A stretch of 12,332 nucleotides of DNA from Bacteroidales bacterium. Its GTDB lineage: Bacteria; Bacteroidota; Bacteroidia; Bacteroidales; UBA10428. The stretch lies in NCBI GenBank assembly GCA_016926235.1, contig JAFGOZ010000274.1, positions 1 through 12,332 of the forward strand, given 5' to 3'. Shown piece after piece: positions 1 through 6,525 of this stretch (the first letter of the stretch is position 1; each line of letters begins with the position of its first letter). A program made the position numbers and the translations under genes. The notes beneath the pieces are model-generated. The model did no database searches, had not been told where the DNA came from, and worked only from the letters and a program-made list of their open reading frames with translations.

Positions 1-1586
1 ACTGTTCTGGCACTGAATGATTCTGCTTTACCTCCGGCAGGTGTCTGAAGAGGATTTGATGAAGGAGCGGTATAAGCCACAGTAACGGCATCTCCATAAG
101 CAACAGGGCTGGAAAGGGTGAGACGTACCCTGGTGCCTGAAACGGCAACTGAACTAACAGATCTTGCTGATGAATTGACCCTGACAGAGAAACAAGACGT
201 TGATGGGACGATACTGGCAAGGGTAAGGTTGAAAGTAATTTCAATTACTGAAGGAGAGGCATTCTCGATAGCGGAACTTACATATGCAGGAACAGGCGGT
301 GGTGAAACTGTAGCAGAGCCTGTTTCAAAGGCTCCCATATCAGGGGCTGATCCATTGAAAGGAAGTCCAACATTAACACCAGCATTAATCAAGTCGGATC
401 CATTAGCCAAATGCAAAAGAGTAATATCAGGTAAACTTCCATCAGGTTTTCTTGGTGCTGCTAACTGTGAAATGTCAAGGCTTACAAAATCAGAATTAGA
501 CAGAGTTACACCCCCGTTCCAGGAATTATGGTCATGAGTGTCGCCAGCATCTCCTCTGAAAGCATATCGAATATCAGCATAAGCAATATTGTTCCTGAAA
601 ATATCAGCGTCACCACCGGGTCCGTAAGAGAACTCAAATCCAGTAACACCGTTTTTATAAGATGTATTGTTAAATACATGGGAAGCGAAGACACCCGAAA
701 CAATATTTTGAACAAATCCAGAGACTTTGTTATCAACAGCCAGACAGTTTGTTACAACTCGTGTAACAGCAGTCGTATTATTTTGACCGGGGCCTATTTT
801 AAATCCCACACCATCGCCTCCAACGGCATCAGTTTTGTTTTCATCAAGATAACCATTCCAGAAGGCCCAGCAGTTATTAATAGTTACATATCCATCAGAA
901 CTGAATAGATCCCATCCATCATCACTGCAGAGCCAGGCACGGCATCCATCGAAAGTAAGATGATGTGCTGAAGAACCCCCAGTCCTGTTAAAACCATTAG
1001 CGGCTCCATATCCAGTATATCTATCGGCGAGGTGATGGACATCACAGTTTTTAATATAATTATAGTGTGACCCACTTTCAAAAGTCATACCATACATGCC
1101 CAGGTGGTCTATCTCAATATTTTCAATAAGGTTATTTGGAGAGCCTGAAAACCTCATCCCATAAACAGCACCTCCATTTGGTTGTTGTCTCAACCCAGTT
1201 ATTCTAAGTCCTTTGATATGTAAATAGCTGCAATTCTGGACAAATACAATGAAACAATATGAGGAGGTCATTGTAATATTATCAAGATTTAAGATAGGTT
1301 TTTCACCAGGATATGCATAAATCTTAATAGGGTCATTCACAGTGCCATGAAGATCCTCCCAGCGGCAAACAACATAAGCATCAGAACCAAGATTGCTCCT
1401 GTATGTTCCTCCTCTGATGTAAGCTATATCTCCAGCTTTTAAGACACTTGAGAGCTTCTGCCATGTGGCAAACGGACGATCTATCGTTCCAGGATTTGAG
1501 TCGCTGCCGTTAGTAGCAACATAATAAGTAGCGCCTGTTAAGGATAAATGTATTGCCAGAAATAAACCTACAATATATTTCTTCAA
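1..1586 (-). CDS. Secreted right-handed beta-helix protein, PL9-like polysaccharide lyase with SwmB-like domain (partial, 3' end off window)
   Basis: Open from a TTG at 1586-1584 to the window edge, 528 codons, no stop. The TTG start is chosen because it gives a signal peptide (MKKYIVGLFLAIHLSLTG) of exactly the same length as in the paralogue at 1837-3186, and there is no in-frame ATG before the upstream TAG. Residues 21-62 form a DUF1565-like opening (YYVATNGSDSNPGT ... IRGGTYR). The beta-helix follows to about 421. It holds SDDGWD (D222, D223, D226) and GDGVGFKIG (K263), which match the calcium-binding aspartates and catalytic lysine of PL9 lyases such as Pel9A. The Asp expected about 24 residues before D222 seems to be N197. 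Residues ~434-528 resemble a SwmB surface domain (AYVSSAIENASPSV ... VTVAYTAPSSNP). Inferred role: a secreted or surface lyase or glycan-binding protein. The substrate cannot be told. More domains or a type IX secretion signal may lie beyond the edge. Confidence 0.85.
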   Translation of the reverse strand, partial: MKKYIVGLFLAIHLSLTGATYYVATNGSDSNPGTIDRPFATWQKLSSVLKAGDIAYIRGGTYRSNLGSDAYVVCRWEDLHGTVNDPIKIYAYPGEKPILNLDNITMTSSYCFIVFVQNCSYLHIKGLRITGLRQQPNGGAVYGMRFSGSPNNLIENIEIDHLGMYGMTFESGSHYNYIKNCDVHHLADRYTGYGAANGFNRTGGSSAHHLTFDGCRAWLCSDDGWDLFSSDGYVTINNCWAFWNGYLDENKTDAVGGDGVGFKIGPGQNNTTAVTRVVTNCLAVDNKVSGFVQNIVSGVFASHVFNNTSYKNGVTGFEFSYGPGGDADIFRNNIAYADIRYAFRGDAGDTHDHNSWNGGVTLSNSDFVSLDISQLAAPRKPDGSLPDITLLHLANGSDLINAGVNVGLPFNGSAPDMGAFETGSATVSPPPVPAYVSSAIENASPSVIEITFNLTLASIVPSTSCFSVRVNSSARSVSSVAVSGTRVRLTLSSPVAYGDAVTVAYTAPSSNPLQTPAGGKAESFSART

Positions 1587-1625
1587 AGGTTGAAATATTT
1601 TGACTACTGATATAGAAACGTCGAG

Positions 1626-1656
1626 CAAAAATAAATATTTTTTGCTTACCTATAAA
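1626..1656 (-). promoter_or_regulatory. Candidate Bacteroidota promoter for the left-hand lyase gene
   Basis: Reading the minus strand, TATTTTTG at 1633-1626 fits the -7 consensus TAnnTTTG. TTTA at 1656-1653, 19 bases upstream, is one base off the -33 element TTTG. Initiation would fall near 1619, about 33 bases before the TTG start. This fits the chosen start and would let this gene be transcribed separately from its upstream paralogue. Such boxes also arise by chance in AT-rich DNA. Confidence 0.35.
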
Positions 1657-1836
1657 TTATTGTAGCAAATTTTGTGTTTTGATTTGATTACAACTATATC
1701 CATTGAAGTAACAGGATGACAAAAGTGACTTTAATTCAATGAATTAATTTTTGGATTATACAATAATCAATTTGTAAATATTTTCTGTGAAATCGGAGAA
1801 TCTTAAGGTTTTGACACTAACAAGTAAAATAAAAAA

Positions 1837-3186
1837 TCAAAATAATGTCCAGAATTGTAGTATCAGCATTTTCATCCAGGATACCTTATATTCTGATACT
1901 TCAGAATCTTTATTTCCTTTAAACTCGAAAGCCCCCAAATCAGGAGCATTCCCGGAATAAGGAAGCCCAATATCTACTCCAGCGTCAATTAAATCAGAGG
2001 TTTCAGTAAGATGCAGTAAGGTGATATCAGGCAGACTTCCGTCTGCTTTTCTTTTCCCGACCAATTGAGAAACATCAAGGCTAATAAAATCTGCATCAGT
2101 AACATGCACACCTCTGTTCCAGGAATTATGGTCCTGAATATCTCCTTCATCACCATTATAGGCCCTTTTGATATTTGCATACGAAATATTATTTCTGAAA
2201 ATATCATTATCGCCACCAGGGCCATAAGTGAATTCAAATCCTGTACCCCCGTTTTTATATGCTGTATTGTTGTAAATATGGGAAGCGAAGACTCCGGTAA
2301 TAAAGTTTTGATTAAATCCATGAACTTTGTTTTCAACTGCCAAGCAGTTTCTCAAAATCCTTGTTACCTCAGTTTTATTATTAACTCCCGGACCAATCTT
2401 AAATCCCATTCCATCCCCTCCAACTGCATCAGTTTTGTTTTCATCAAGATAACCGTTCCAGAAAGCCCAGCAGTTTTCAATTGTAAGATATCCGTCCGAC
2501 TGGAACATATCCCAGCCATCATCGCTACAAAGCCATGCCCGGCAACCACTGAATGTCAGATGATTTGCTGTCGAACCACCTGTTCTGTTGAATCCATTGG
2601 CTGCACCATAATCCGTGTAGGGATCTGCAAGGTGATGGACATCACAATTTATAACATAATTATAATCAGATCCACTTCCGAACGATATTCCATACATACC
2701 AATATGATCTACCTCACAATTTTCAATAATATTATTGGAAGAACCTTTTATCAACATGCCAAATATACTCGGAGCCTTGGGTGTCTGTCTTAGACCAGTT
2801 ATTCTTAATCCTTTTATCCATAAATAATTACAGTCATTAATAAATAGTATATAGCAATATTTGGATAACATTTTAATATCATCGAGATTTAAAACAGGCG
2901 ATTCTCCTGGATAAGCCCATATTTTTATTGTATCCTTGACAGTTCCATTTAAATTTTCCCATCTGCATACAACTTCAGCTGATGGACCTTTTACACTTCT
3001 GTATGTTCCTCCTCTAATATATGCCACATCACCTGCCACCAATACCTGTGATAATTTTTCCCATGTGGCAAATGGCCGATCTATTGTGCCCGGATTCGAA
3101 TCGTCTCCATGTGTTGAAACATAATATGTATTTGCTTGCAGCAGCAAACCAATTGAAAATAGAACAATTATTGAAAACTCTCTCAT
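1837..3186 (-). CDS. Secreted right-handed beta-helix protein, PL9-like polysaccharide lyase (short form)
   Basis: Complete 449-residue ORF from an ATG at 3186-3184 to a TGA at 1839-1837. Residues 1-20 are a signal peptide (REFSIIVLFSIGLLLQ core). Residues 21-62 form the DUF1565-like opening, and repeated N- and G-rich beta-helix turns follow to about 421. PL9 hallmarks are SDDGWD (D222, D223, D226) and GDGMGFKIG (K263). D226 to K263 spans 37 residues, against 36 recalled between D237 and K273 in Pel9A. The site expected to carry the fourth calcium ligand reads AANGF (N197), an apparent Asp-to-Asn change. It aligns gap-free with the left-hand neighbour over residues 1-420 at about 70% identity. 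Unlike that neighbour it ends soon after the helix, with an unrelated tail (residues 422-449) ending in a short hydrophobic stretch and no SwmB-like domain. Activity and substrate are unproven; a non-catalytic glycan binder is possible. Confidence 0.85.
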   Translation of the reverse strand: MREFSIIVLFSIGLLLQANTYYVSTHGDDSNPGTIDRPFATWEKLSQVLVAGDVAYIRGGTYRSVKGPSAEVVCRWENLNGTVKDTIKIWAYPGESPVLNLDDIKMLSKYCYILFINDCNYLWIKGLRITGLRQTPKAPSIFGMLIKGSSNNIIENCEVDHIGMYGISFGSGSDYNYVINCDVHHLADPYTDYGAANGFNRTGGSTANHLTFSGCRAWLCSDDGWDMFQSDGYLTIENCWAFWNGYLDENKTDAVGGDGMGFKIGPGVNNKTEVTRILRNCLAVENKVHGFNQNFITGVFASHIYNNTAYKNGGTGFEFTYGPGGDNDIFRNNISYANIKRAYNGDEGDIQDHNSWNRGVHVTDADFISLDVSQLVGKRKADGSLPDITLLHLTETSDLIDAGVDIGLPYSGNAPDLGAFEFKGNKDSEVSEYKVSWMKMLILQFWTLF

Positions 3187-3235
3187 ATTATTTTGATAAT
3201 TTGTAATGAATTTTTTTGGACAGCAACTTAAATGT

Positions 3236-3272
3236 AATTACTGACTAAATCAAGATCTTCAAATCAGTAATT
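3236..3272. repeat. Inverted repeat upstream of the short-form lyase gene
   Basis: AATTACTGA (3236-3244) and TCAGTAATT (3264-3272) are exact inverted repeats of 9 bp with a 19-base spacer. The spacer itself contains the palindrome AAGATCTT (3252-3259), slightly off the centre of symmetry. It lies 50-86 bases upstream of the minus-strand start at 3186. It could be an operator or a weak hairpin in the 5' leader. In DNA this AT-rich, chance cannot be excluded. Confidence 0.4.
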
Positions 3273-3302
3273 TATTATCACTTATTCATTAAAAATTTTT
3301 TA

Positions 3303-3310
3303 CAAAGTTA
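3303..3310 (-). promoter_or_regulatory. Possible -7 box for the short-form lyase gene
   Basis: On the minus strand, TAACTTTG at 3310-3303 matches TAnnTTTG. A TTTG lies only about 10 bases further upstream, too close for a normal -33 element, so the match is incomplete. Initiation here would give a leader of about 110 bases that includes the inverted repeat at 3236-3272. Confidence 0.25.
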
Positions 3311-3545
3311 ATTCTGAAAACAAAATATGAAATAGCTCATCCGTCGAATTGTAAATGGGGAAATAATTTTTACTAATACTATTCGTTCTTAAATTGGCAC
3401 TATAAGAACTCATAAACAGTACCGAAATATTTTGTGAAGATGCCTGATTTTTTATCGATTAGCTAACTCATATAAGAAATCATAATTCTGTGATTTAATA
3501 AGCATCCTGATTATTTCATCAATTTTACAGGAGCTTTTTAAACCA

Positions 3546-3553
3546 TAAATTTG
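3546..3553 (+). promoter_or_regulatory. Candidate promoter -7 box of the glycan operon
   Basis: TAAATTTG is an exact match to the Bacteroidota -7 consensus TAnnTTTG. The expected -33 region holds only a T-rich ATTTTA near 3522-3527. Initiation 6-7 bases downstream would start the transcript at about 3560, the first base of the 14-bp hairpin. The message would then begin with a 5'-terminal stem followed by the leader motif, about 130 bases ahead of the first glycosyltransferase gene. Confidence 0.45.
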
Positions 3554-3559
3554 TATCAG

Positions 3560-3598
3560 GCCTCGTTAGTTACTTTATGTGACTGACGAGGCGAAGCT
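3560..3598 (+). promoter_or_regulatory. Leader hairpin plus 18-base motif (copy 1), possible processive antitermination or attenuation site
   Basis: Bases 3560-3573 pair with 3579-3592 to form a 14-bp stem (12 Watson-Crick pairs and 2 G-T wobbles) around a 5-base loop. The 3' arm overlaps the motif GACTGACGAGGCGAAGCT (3581-3598). The motif recurs as GACTGACGGGGCGAAGCT at 9371-9388, where the stem is largely lost. A T6 run begins at 3605, 12 bases after the stem, so this is not a standard terminator, though an attenuator is possible. Bacteroidota glycan operons are often controlled by UpxY-type NusG paralogues acting on 5' leaders. Assigning this element to such a factor is inference. Confidence 0.5.
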
Positions 3599-3612
3599 GT
3601 CTGGTTTTTTCG

Positions 3613-3643
3613 TTGATTTTTTTATTTAGAGCTGTTAATTTTG
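3613..3643 (+). promoter_or_regulatory. Alternative promoter, downstream of the leader hairpin
   Basis: TAATTTTG at 3636-3643 matches TAnnTTTG, and TTG at 3613-3615 sits 20 bases upstream, a better-spaced pair than at 3546. Initiation would fall near 3650, giving a leader of about 40 bases that lacks the hairpin and motif. If this is the main promoter, the hairpin is not part of the operon leader. The sequence alone does not decide between the two. Confidence 0.35.
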
Positions 3644-3688
3644 AAGATGTGAAGCAATGGTTAGAAGGAGTCTGCAAGAATCAATTTT

Positions 3689-4987
3689 ATGAATATAATT
3701 ATTTTTAATAATAGCAATCCATTTTATAGCTCGGGGATTATAGGGCTTGATTTGTTGAAAGAATTCCAAAAAAGGGGACACATAGTTAAACTGTTGGTTA
3801 ATGAATATTCTCCTGATTACCCTGATAATGTTATAAGTATTAAATCTTTTTTCTCGTTTTGGCAGGAAAAAATATTGAGAAAAATAAGGATTATTTTAAA
3901 AGTGAGGGCAAATCAATTTACTGTCCCAAAATACAGATTCCACGATTTGAATGAGAAAAGGCAGTATTATAAAACAGAATTACTTCTTAGAAAGGCTAAA
4001 ATTAAACCCGATATAATTTTTATTTTGTTTATAAAAGGATTCATCAATGCAAGAAATATATTTGAATTAAATAAACTAACCGGCGCCTCGATCTTCTGGC
4101 TCATTTACGATATGGCGCCATTTACTGGAGGTTGTCATTATGCATGGGAATGTAAAGGTTATCAAAACAGTTGTGGTAACTGCCCTGGTCTCTACTCATC
4201 TGATCAATTTGATGTGACTTTTCAGAACCTTATATTCAAGAAGAAGTATTTAGCTGGTACAAATCTTCAAATTTTATCAGGTTCTGAATGGCAATTCAGA
4301 CAGGCAAGAAATAGTTCCCTCTTTAAAGAGAAACTTGTTCATAAAATTCTACTTCCTATTAATCCATCGATTTTTAAGGTAATAGATAAAAATGATGCGA
4401 AGCTGAATCTTGGAATACCCACTGAGAAAAAAGTTCTGTTTTTTGGATCCATGGGATTAACAGATGAGCGTAAGGGGATAATTTATTTAATTGAAAGTTT
4501 CAGGATATTAAAAAAAATACTCAAAAATTATAAATCGGATCTTAAAGAGGACATTCTTTTACTGATTGCTGGAGACAAGTTTGAGGAAATAAAAGACGAA
4601 TTGCCTTTTGAATCATTTTACCTGGGAATAGTTGATAATTTGTCAGGAATAGCATCAGCATTTCAGGCTGCGGATATATTTGTATGTCCCTCAGTTGAGG
4701 ATTCAGGACCGATGATGATAAATCAGTCAATTATGTGCGGTACACCTGTTGTTTCATTTGAAATGGGAGTTGCACTTGATTTAGTTAAAACAGGAACCAC
4801 TGGTTATAGAGCGAGAAATATGGATAGCAAAGATCTCGCAGAAGGGATTTTCTCTATTCTTGTACTTAATAAAGATGATTATAAAAAGCTTTCCCGGAAC
4901 TGTGTTGATCTGGGGCAAAACCTCTGTTCATCTGAAGTTCAGATTGGGAAAATTGAAAGGATTATAGGAGATTCAATTATAAAATAA
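3689..4987 (+). CDS. GT4-family glycosyltransferase with four-cysteine motif (paralogue A)
   Basis: 432 residues, ATG start; the purine-rich AGAAGGAG at 3663-3670 is 18 bases upstream, too far to act as a normal ribosome site. The fold is GT-B: an N-terminal acceptor domain opening with MNIIIFNNSNPF, and a C-terminal donor-binding domain from about 248 (VLFFGSMGLTDERKG, R261 and K262). Between them lies YDMAPFTGGCHYAWEC with C149, C155, C162 and C165 (C-x5-C-x6-C-x2-C), a pattern typical of one GT4 subgroup and possibly a metal or disulphide site. The usual EX7E donor motif reads D-x7-Q (D338 ... Q346) before CGTPVVSFEMG. No signal peptide or membrane span, so it probably acts on the cytoplasmic face using a nucleotide sugar; donor and acceptor are unknown. 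It is the first gene of the plus-strand cluster, and its close relative starts at 6526. Confidence 0.9.
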   Translation: MNIIIFNNSNPFYSSGIIGLDLLKEFQKRGHIVKLLVNEYSPDYPDNVISIKSFFSFWQEKILRKIRIILKVRANQFTVPKYRFHDLNEKRQYYKTELLLRKAKIKPDIIFILFIKGFINARNIFELNKLTGASIFWLIYDMAPFTGGCHYAWECKGYQNSCGNCPGLYSSDQFDVTFQNLIFKKKYLAGTNLQILSGSEWQFRQARNSSLFKEKLVHKILLPINPSIFKVIDKNDAKLNLGIPTEKKVLFFGSMGLTDERKGIIYLIESFRILKKILKNYKSDLKEDILLLIAGDKFEEIKDELPFESFYLGIVDNLSGIASAFQAADIFVCPSVEDSGPMMINQSIMCGTPVVSFEMGVALDLVKTGTTGYRARNMDSKDLAEGIFSILVLNKDDYKKLSRNCVDLGQNLCSSEVQIGKIERIIGDSIIK

Positions 4988-5089
4988 ACTTTATAAAAGG
5001 ATTAGTCTTAATTGATGGGTTTTAATTTGTTCTGTTCTGTCAGAAGAAATTTGATTTTAAGTATGATGAATTGAGATGAGAAGCCAATA

Positions 5090-5218
5090 GTGATTTGGAA
5101 GAGTTTAAATTTATATCACAGAAAAGTTTATAAAATAGATCCTTATCCCGGAATGATATTTAACTATGTAATCAGGTTTGTGTCAAGATTGATGCATGTT
5201 GACAGATTACTTAAATAG
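5090..5218 (+). CDS. Small ORF or decayed gene fragment of unknown function
   Basis: A GTG-started frame of 42 codons ends two bases before the next glycosyltransferase start at 5221. The product reads protein-like (KVYKIDPYPGMIFNYVIRF then SRLMHVDRLLK), mixing hydrophobic and basic residues. The frame is closed by a TGA at 5072-5074, and no ATG lies near its start. Other frames just upstream also carry short protein-like stretches broken by stops, so this may be the tail of a degraded gene and not a functional small protein. It was not recognised as any family. An open run of about 47 codons is only mildly unusual here. Confidence 0.25.
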   Translation: MIWKSLNLYHRKVYKIDPYPGMIFNYVIRFVSRLMHVDRLLK

Positions 5219-5220
5219 CA

Positions 5221-6411
5221 ATGATTAAACCAGTAATTAAGAAAGTAATAATTATCACAATTGAGTCATTCCCCCATGGTATGGCTGGAACAAACAGAAT
5301 TATTAGTCTGGGTAAAGGATTCATTGCAAACGGGCTTGATGTTCAAATTTTAAGTACATATAAATTCGGAGATCCTAAGGATAAAAGCATAAATCCAAAA
5401 AGTGGAGTTTATGAAGGAGTTAAGTACACAAACATATATAATTCTACAATTAAAAGTCGGTTTAAAATTATTAGAGTCATAAATAAAATCTCAAAATCAT
5501 TCCTTGTATTTTATTATTGTTTAAAGAATTTACGTAAAGAGACCCTGGTAATTTATTACTCACATGAATCATTTCCGGCATTAGCCGTGAAAGTAGTGGC
5601 AAAAATAAGAAATACTCTTTTTTATAAAGAAGAAACTGAACATCCTTTAATCAGGATAAGAGATGAAAGATTAAACAAATACATTTTTTTGAAATTCCAC
5701 TACAAAATTTTTGATGGATTATTCGTTATCTCAGATGGTCTTAATAAATACTTTAAAGAAGAGTTGAAATATAAAAGATCACTGTTTATTGTGCCAATGA
5801 TTGTAGATGTTGATCGTTTCAGTGAAGATGTAAGAATTGATTCAAACTGTATAGTTTTTTCAGGAGAACTTAATGATCAAAAGGAAGGCACAGACATGCT
5901 TATTAGAGCTTTTTCCAGAATTAATAAAAAACACCCTGATTATACTCTAAATCTCTATGGGAAGGCGAATAATCAGAATCAGGAAATTTATTATAAAGCA
6001 ATGATCGCCGACCTTGGTCTTGAAAAGAGTGTAATAATGCACGGTTATAAAAGTCGCGATGAAATGACTGAAATCTTTCTCAAAGCGGGTATTTTAGTAT
6101 TTACCCGGCCCTCAAGTCTTCAGGCCACTTATGGCTTCTCAACAAAGCTGGGAGAATATTTAGCATCAGGAAAACCTGTATTGGTGACGCGAGTTGGGGA
6201 AATAGAAAAGTATTTGAAAGACAGAATAAATGCCTTTATTTGCGATCCTAACGATGAATCAATAGTAATAAAGCTAATGGAAATTATTGAAGATAATGAT
6301 TTCGCAATAAGGGTTGGAAAAGAAGGGAGAAAATGTGCCCTTGAGCATTTCAATAATAAGGTTGAAACAAAAAGAGTTTTAACTCATATACAAAATATTG
6401 ATAGTAATTAA
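5221..6411 (+). CDS. GT4-family glycosyltransferase
   Basis: 396 residues, ATG start, no Shine-Dalgarno site. The N-terminal Rossmann half begins KKVIIITIESFPHGMAGTNR, with the glycine-rich acceptor loop (PHGMAGTNR, 19-26) typical of one GT4 subgroup. YYSHES at 113-117 and FVISDGL at 168-174 sit near the domain interface. The donor half starts at about 210 (IVFSGELNDQKEG, K221), continues through VIMHGYKSRDEM, and ends in TKLGEYLASGKPVLVTRVGEIEK. There E312 matches the second Glu of the EX7E motif; the first Glu is not conserved. No membrane span. It differs from the two paralogous transferases flanking it, so it probably adds a different sugar or linkage. Donor unknown. It is preceded by a 233-base gap from the first transferase. 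Confidence 0.9.
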   Translation: MIKPVIKKVIIITIESFPHGMAGTNRIISLGKGFIANGLDVQILSTYKFGDPKDKSINPKSGVYEGVKYTNIYNSTIKSRFKIIRVINKISKSFLVFYYCLKNLRKETLVIYYSHESFPALAVKVVAKIRNTLFYKEETEHPLIRIRDERLNKYIFLKFHYKIFDGLFVISDGLNKYFKEELKYKRSLFIVPMIVDVDRFSEDVRIDSNCIVFSGELNDQKEGTDMLIRAFSRINKKHPDYTLNLYGKANNQNQEIYYKAMIADLGLEKSVIMHGYKSRDEMTEIFLKAGILVFTRPSSLQATYGFSTKLGEYLASGKPVLVTRVGEIEKYLKDRINAFICDPNDESIVIKLMEIIEDNDFAIRVGKEGRKCALEHFNNKVETKRVLTHIQNIDSN

Positions 6412-6525
6412 AAAGCCCTGGGTATTTACTACGTAACAGTGGATAAGGGAATATCAGACATTTAATTGATTAGCAAATATTTATGTAGTAATTTCAAAAG
6501 AAGCAGTAAACGCATTGAATGGACA

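Larger units (their letters stand above)
3187..3688. other. Divergent intergenic region, 502 bases, no gene
   Basis: This AT-rich stretch separates the minus-strand lyase pair from the plus-strand glycan operon. No reading frame with coding character was found. The left part holds an inverted repeat and a possible minus-strand -7 box. About 3311-3545 shows nothing recognisable. The right part (3546-3688) holds a candidate promoter, a strong hairpin, the 18-base leader motif, runs of T and a second possible promoter; these are listed separately. Confidence 0.7.

Noticed and set aside
118..908. Plus-strand open frames (118-537 and 528-908) within the left-hand lyase gene
   Set aside because: They lie wholly antisense to the partial lyase gene, which is open throughout and aligns gap-free with its paralogue. 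Neither shows a recognisable start context or domain.
1587..1836. Possible gene or terminator between the two lyase genes
   Set aside because: No coding frame and no clear hairpin with a T-run were seen; only the candidate promoter at 1626-1656 could be supported.
2065..2793. Long plus-strand open frame (242 codons) opposite the short-form lyase gene
   Set aside because: It is antisense to a gene with clear signal peptide, domain structure and paralogue. Its product is low-complexity (rich in Ile, Asn, Ser and Cys) with no family features. Antisense frames stay open here because of the codon use of the beta-helix repeats.
3560..3610. The 14-bp hairpin as an ordinary intrinsic terminator
   Set aside because: On the plus strand the T-run starts 12 bases after the stem, and on the minus strand no T-run follows it. 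The lyase genes point away from it, so no gene ends here.
4397..4404. GCGAAGCT, the core of the leader motif, inside transferase A
   Set aside because: Only 8 bases match, within a well-conserved coding stretch, without the GACTGACG half; it is a chance match.
6466..6525. TTG-initiated 20-residue extension of transferase paralogue B
   Set aside because: Paralogue A begins at the equivalent of the ATG at 6526, and the extra residues do not resemble any part of the family.
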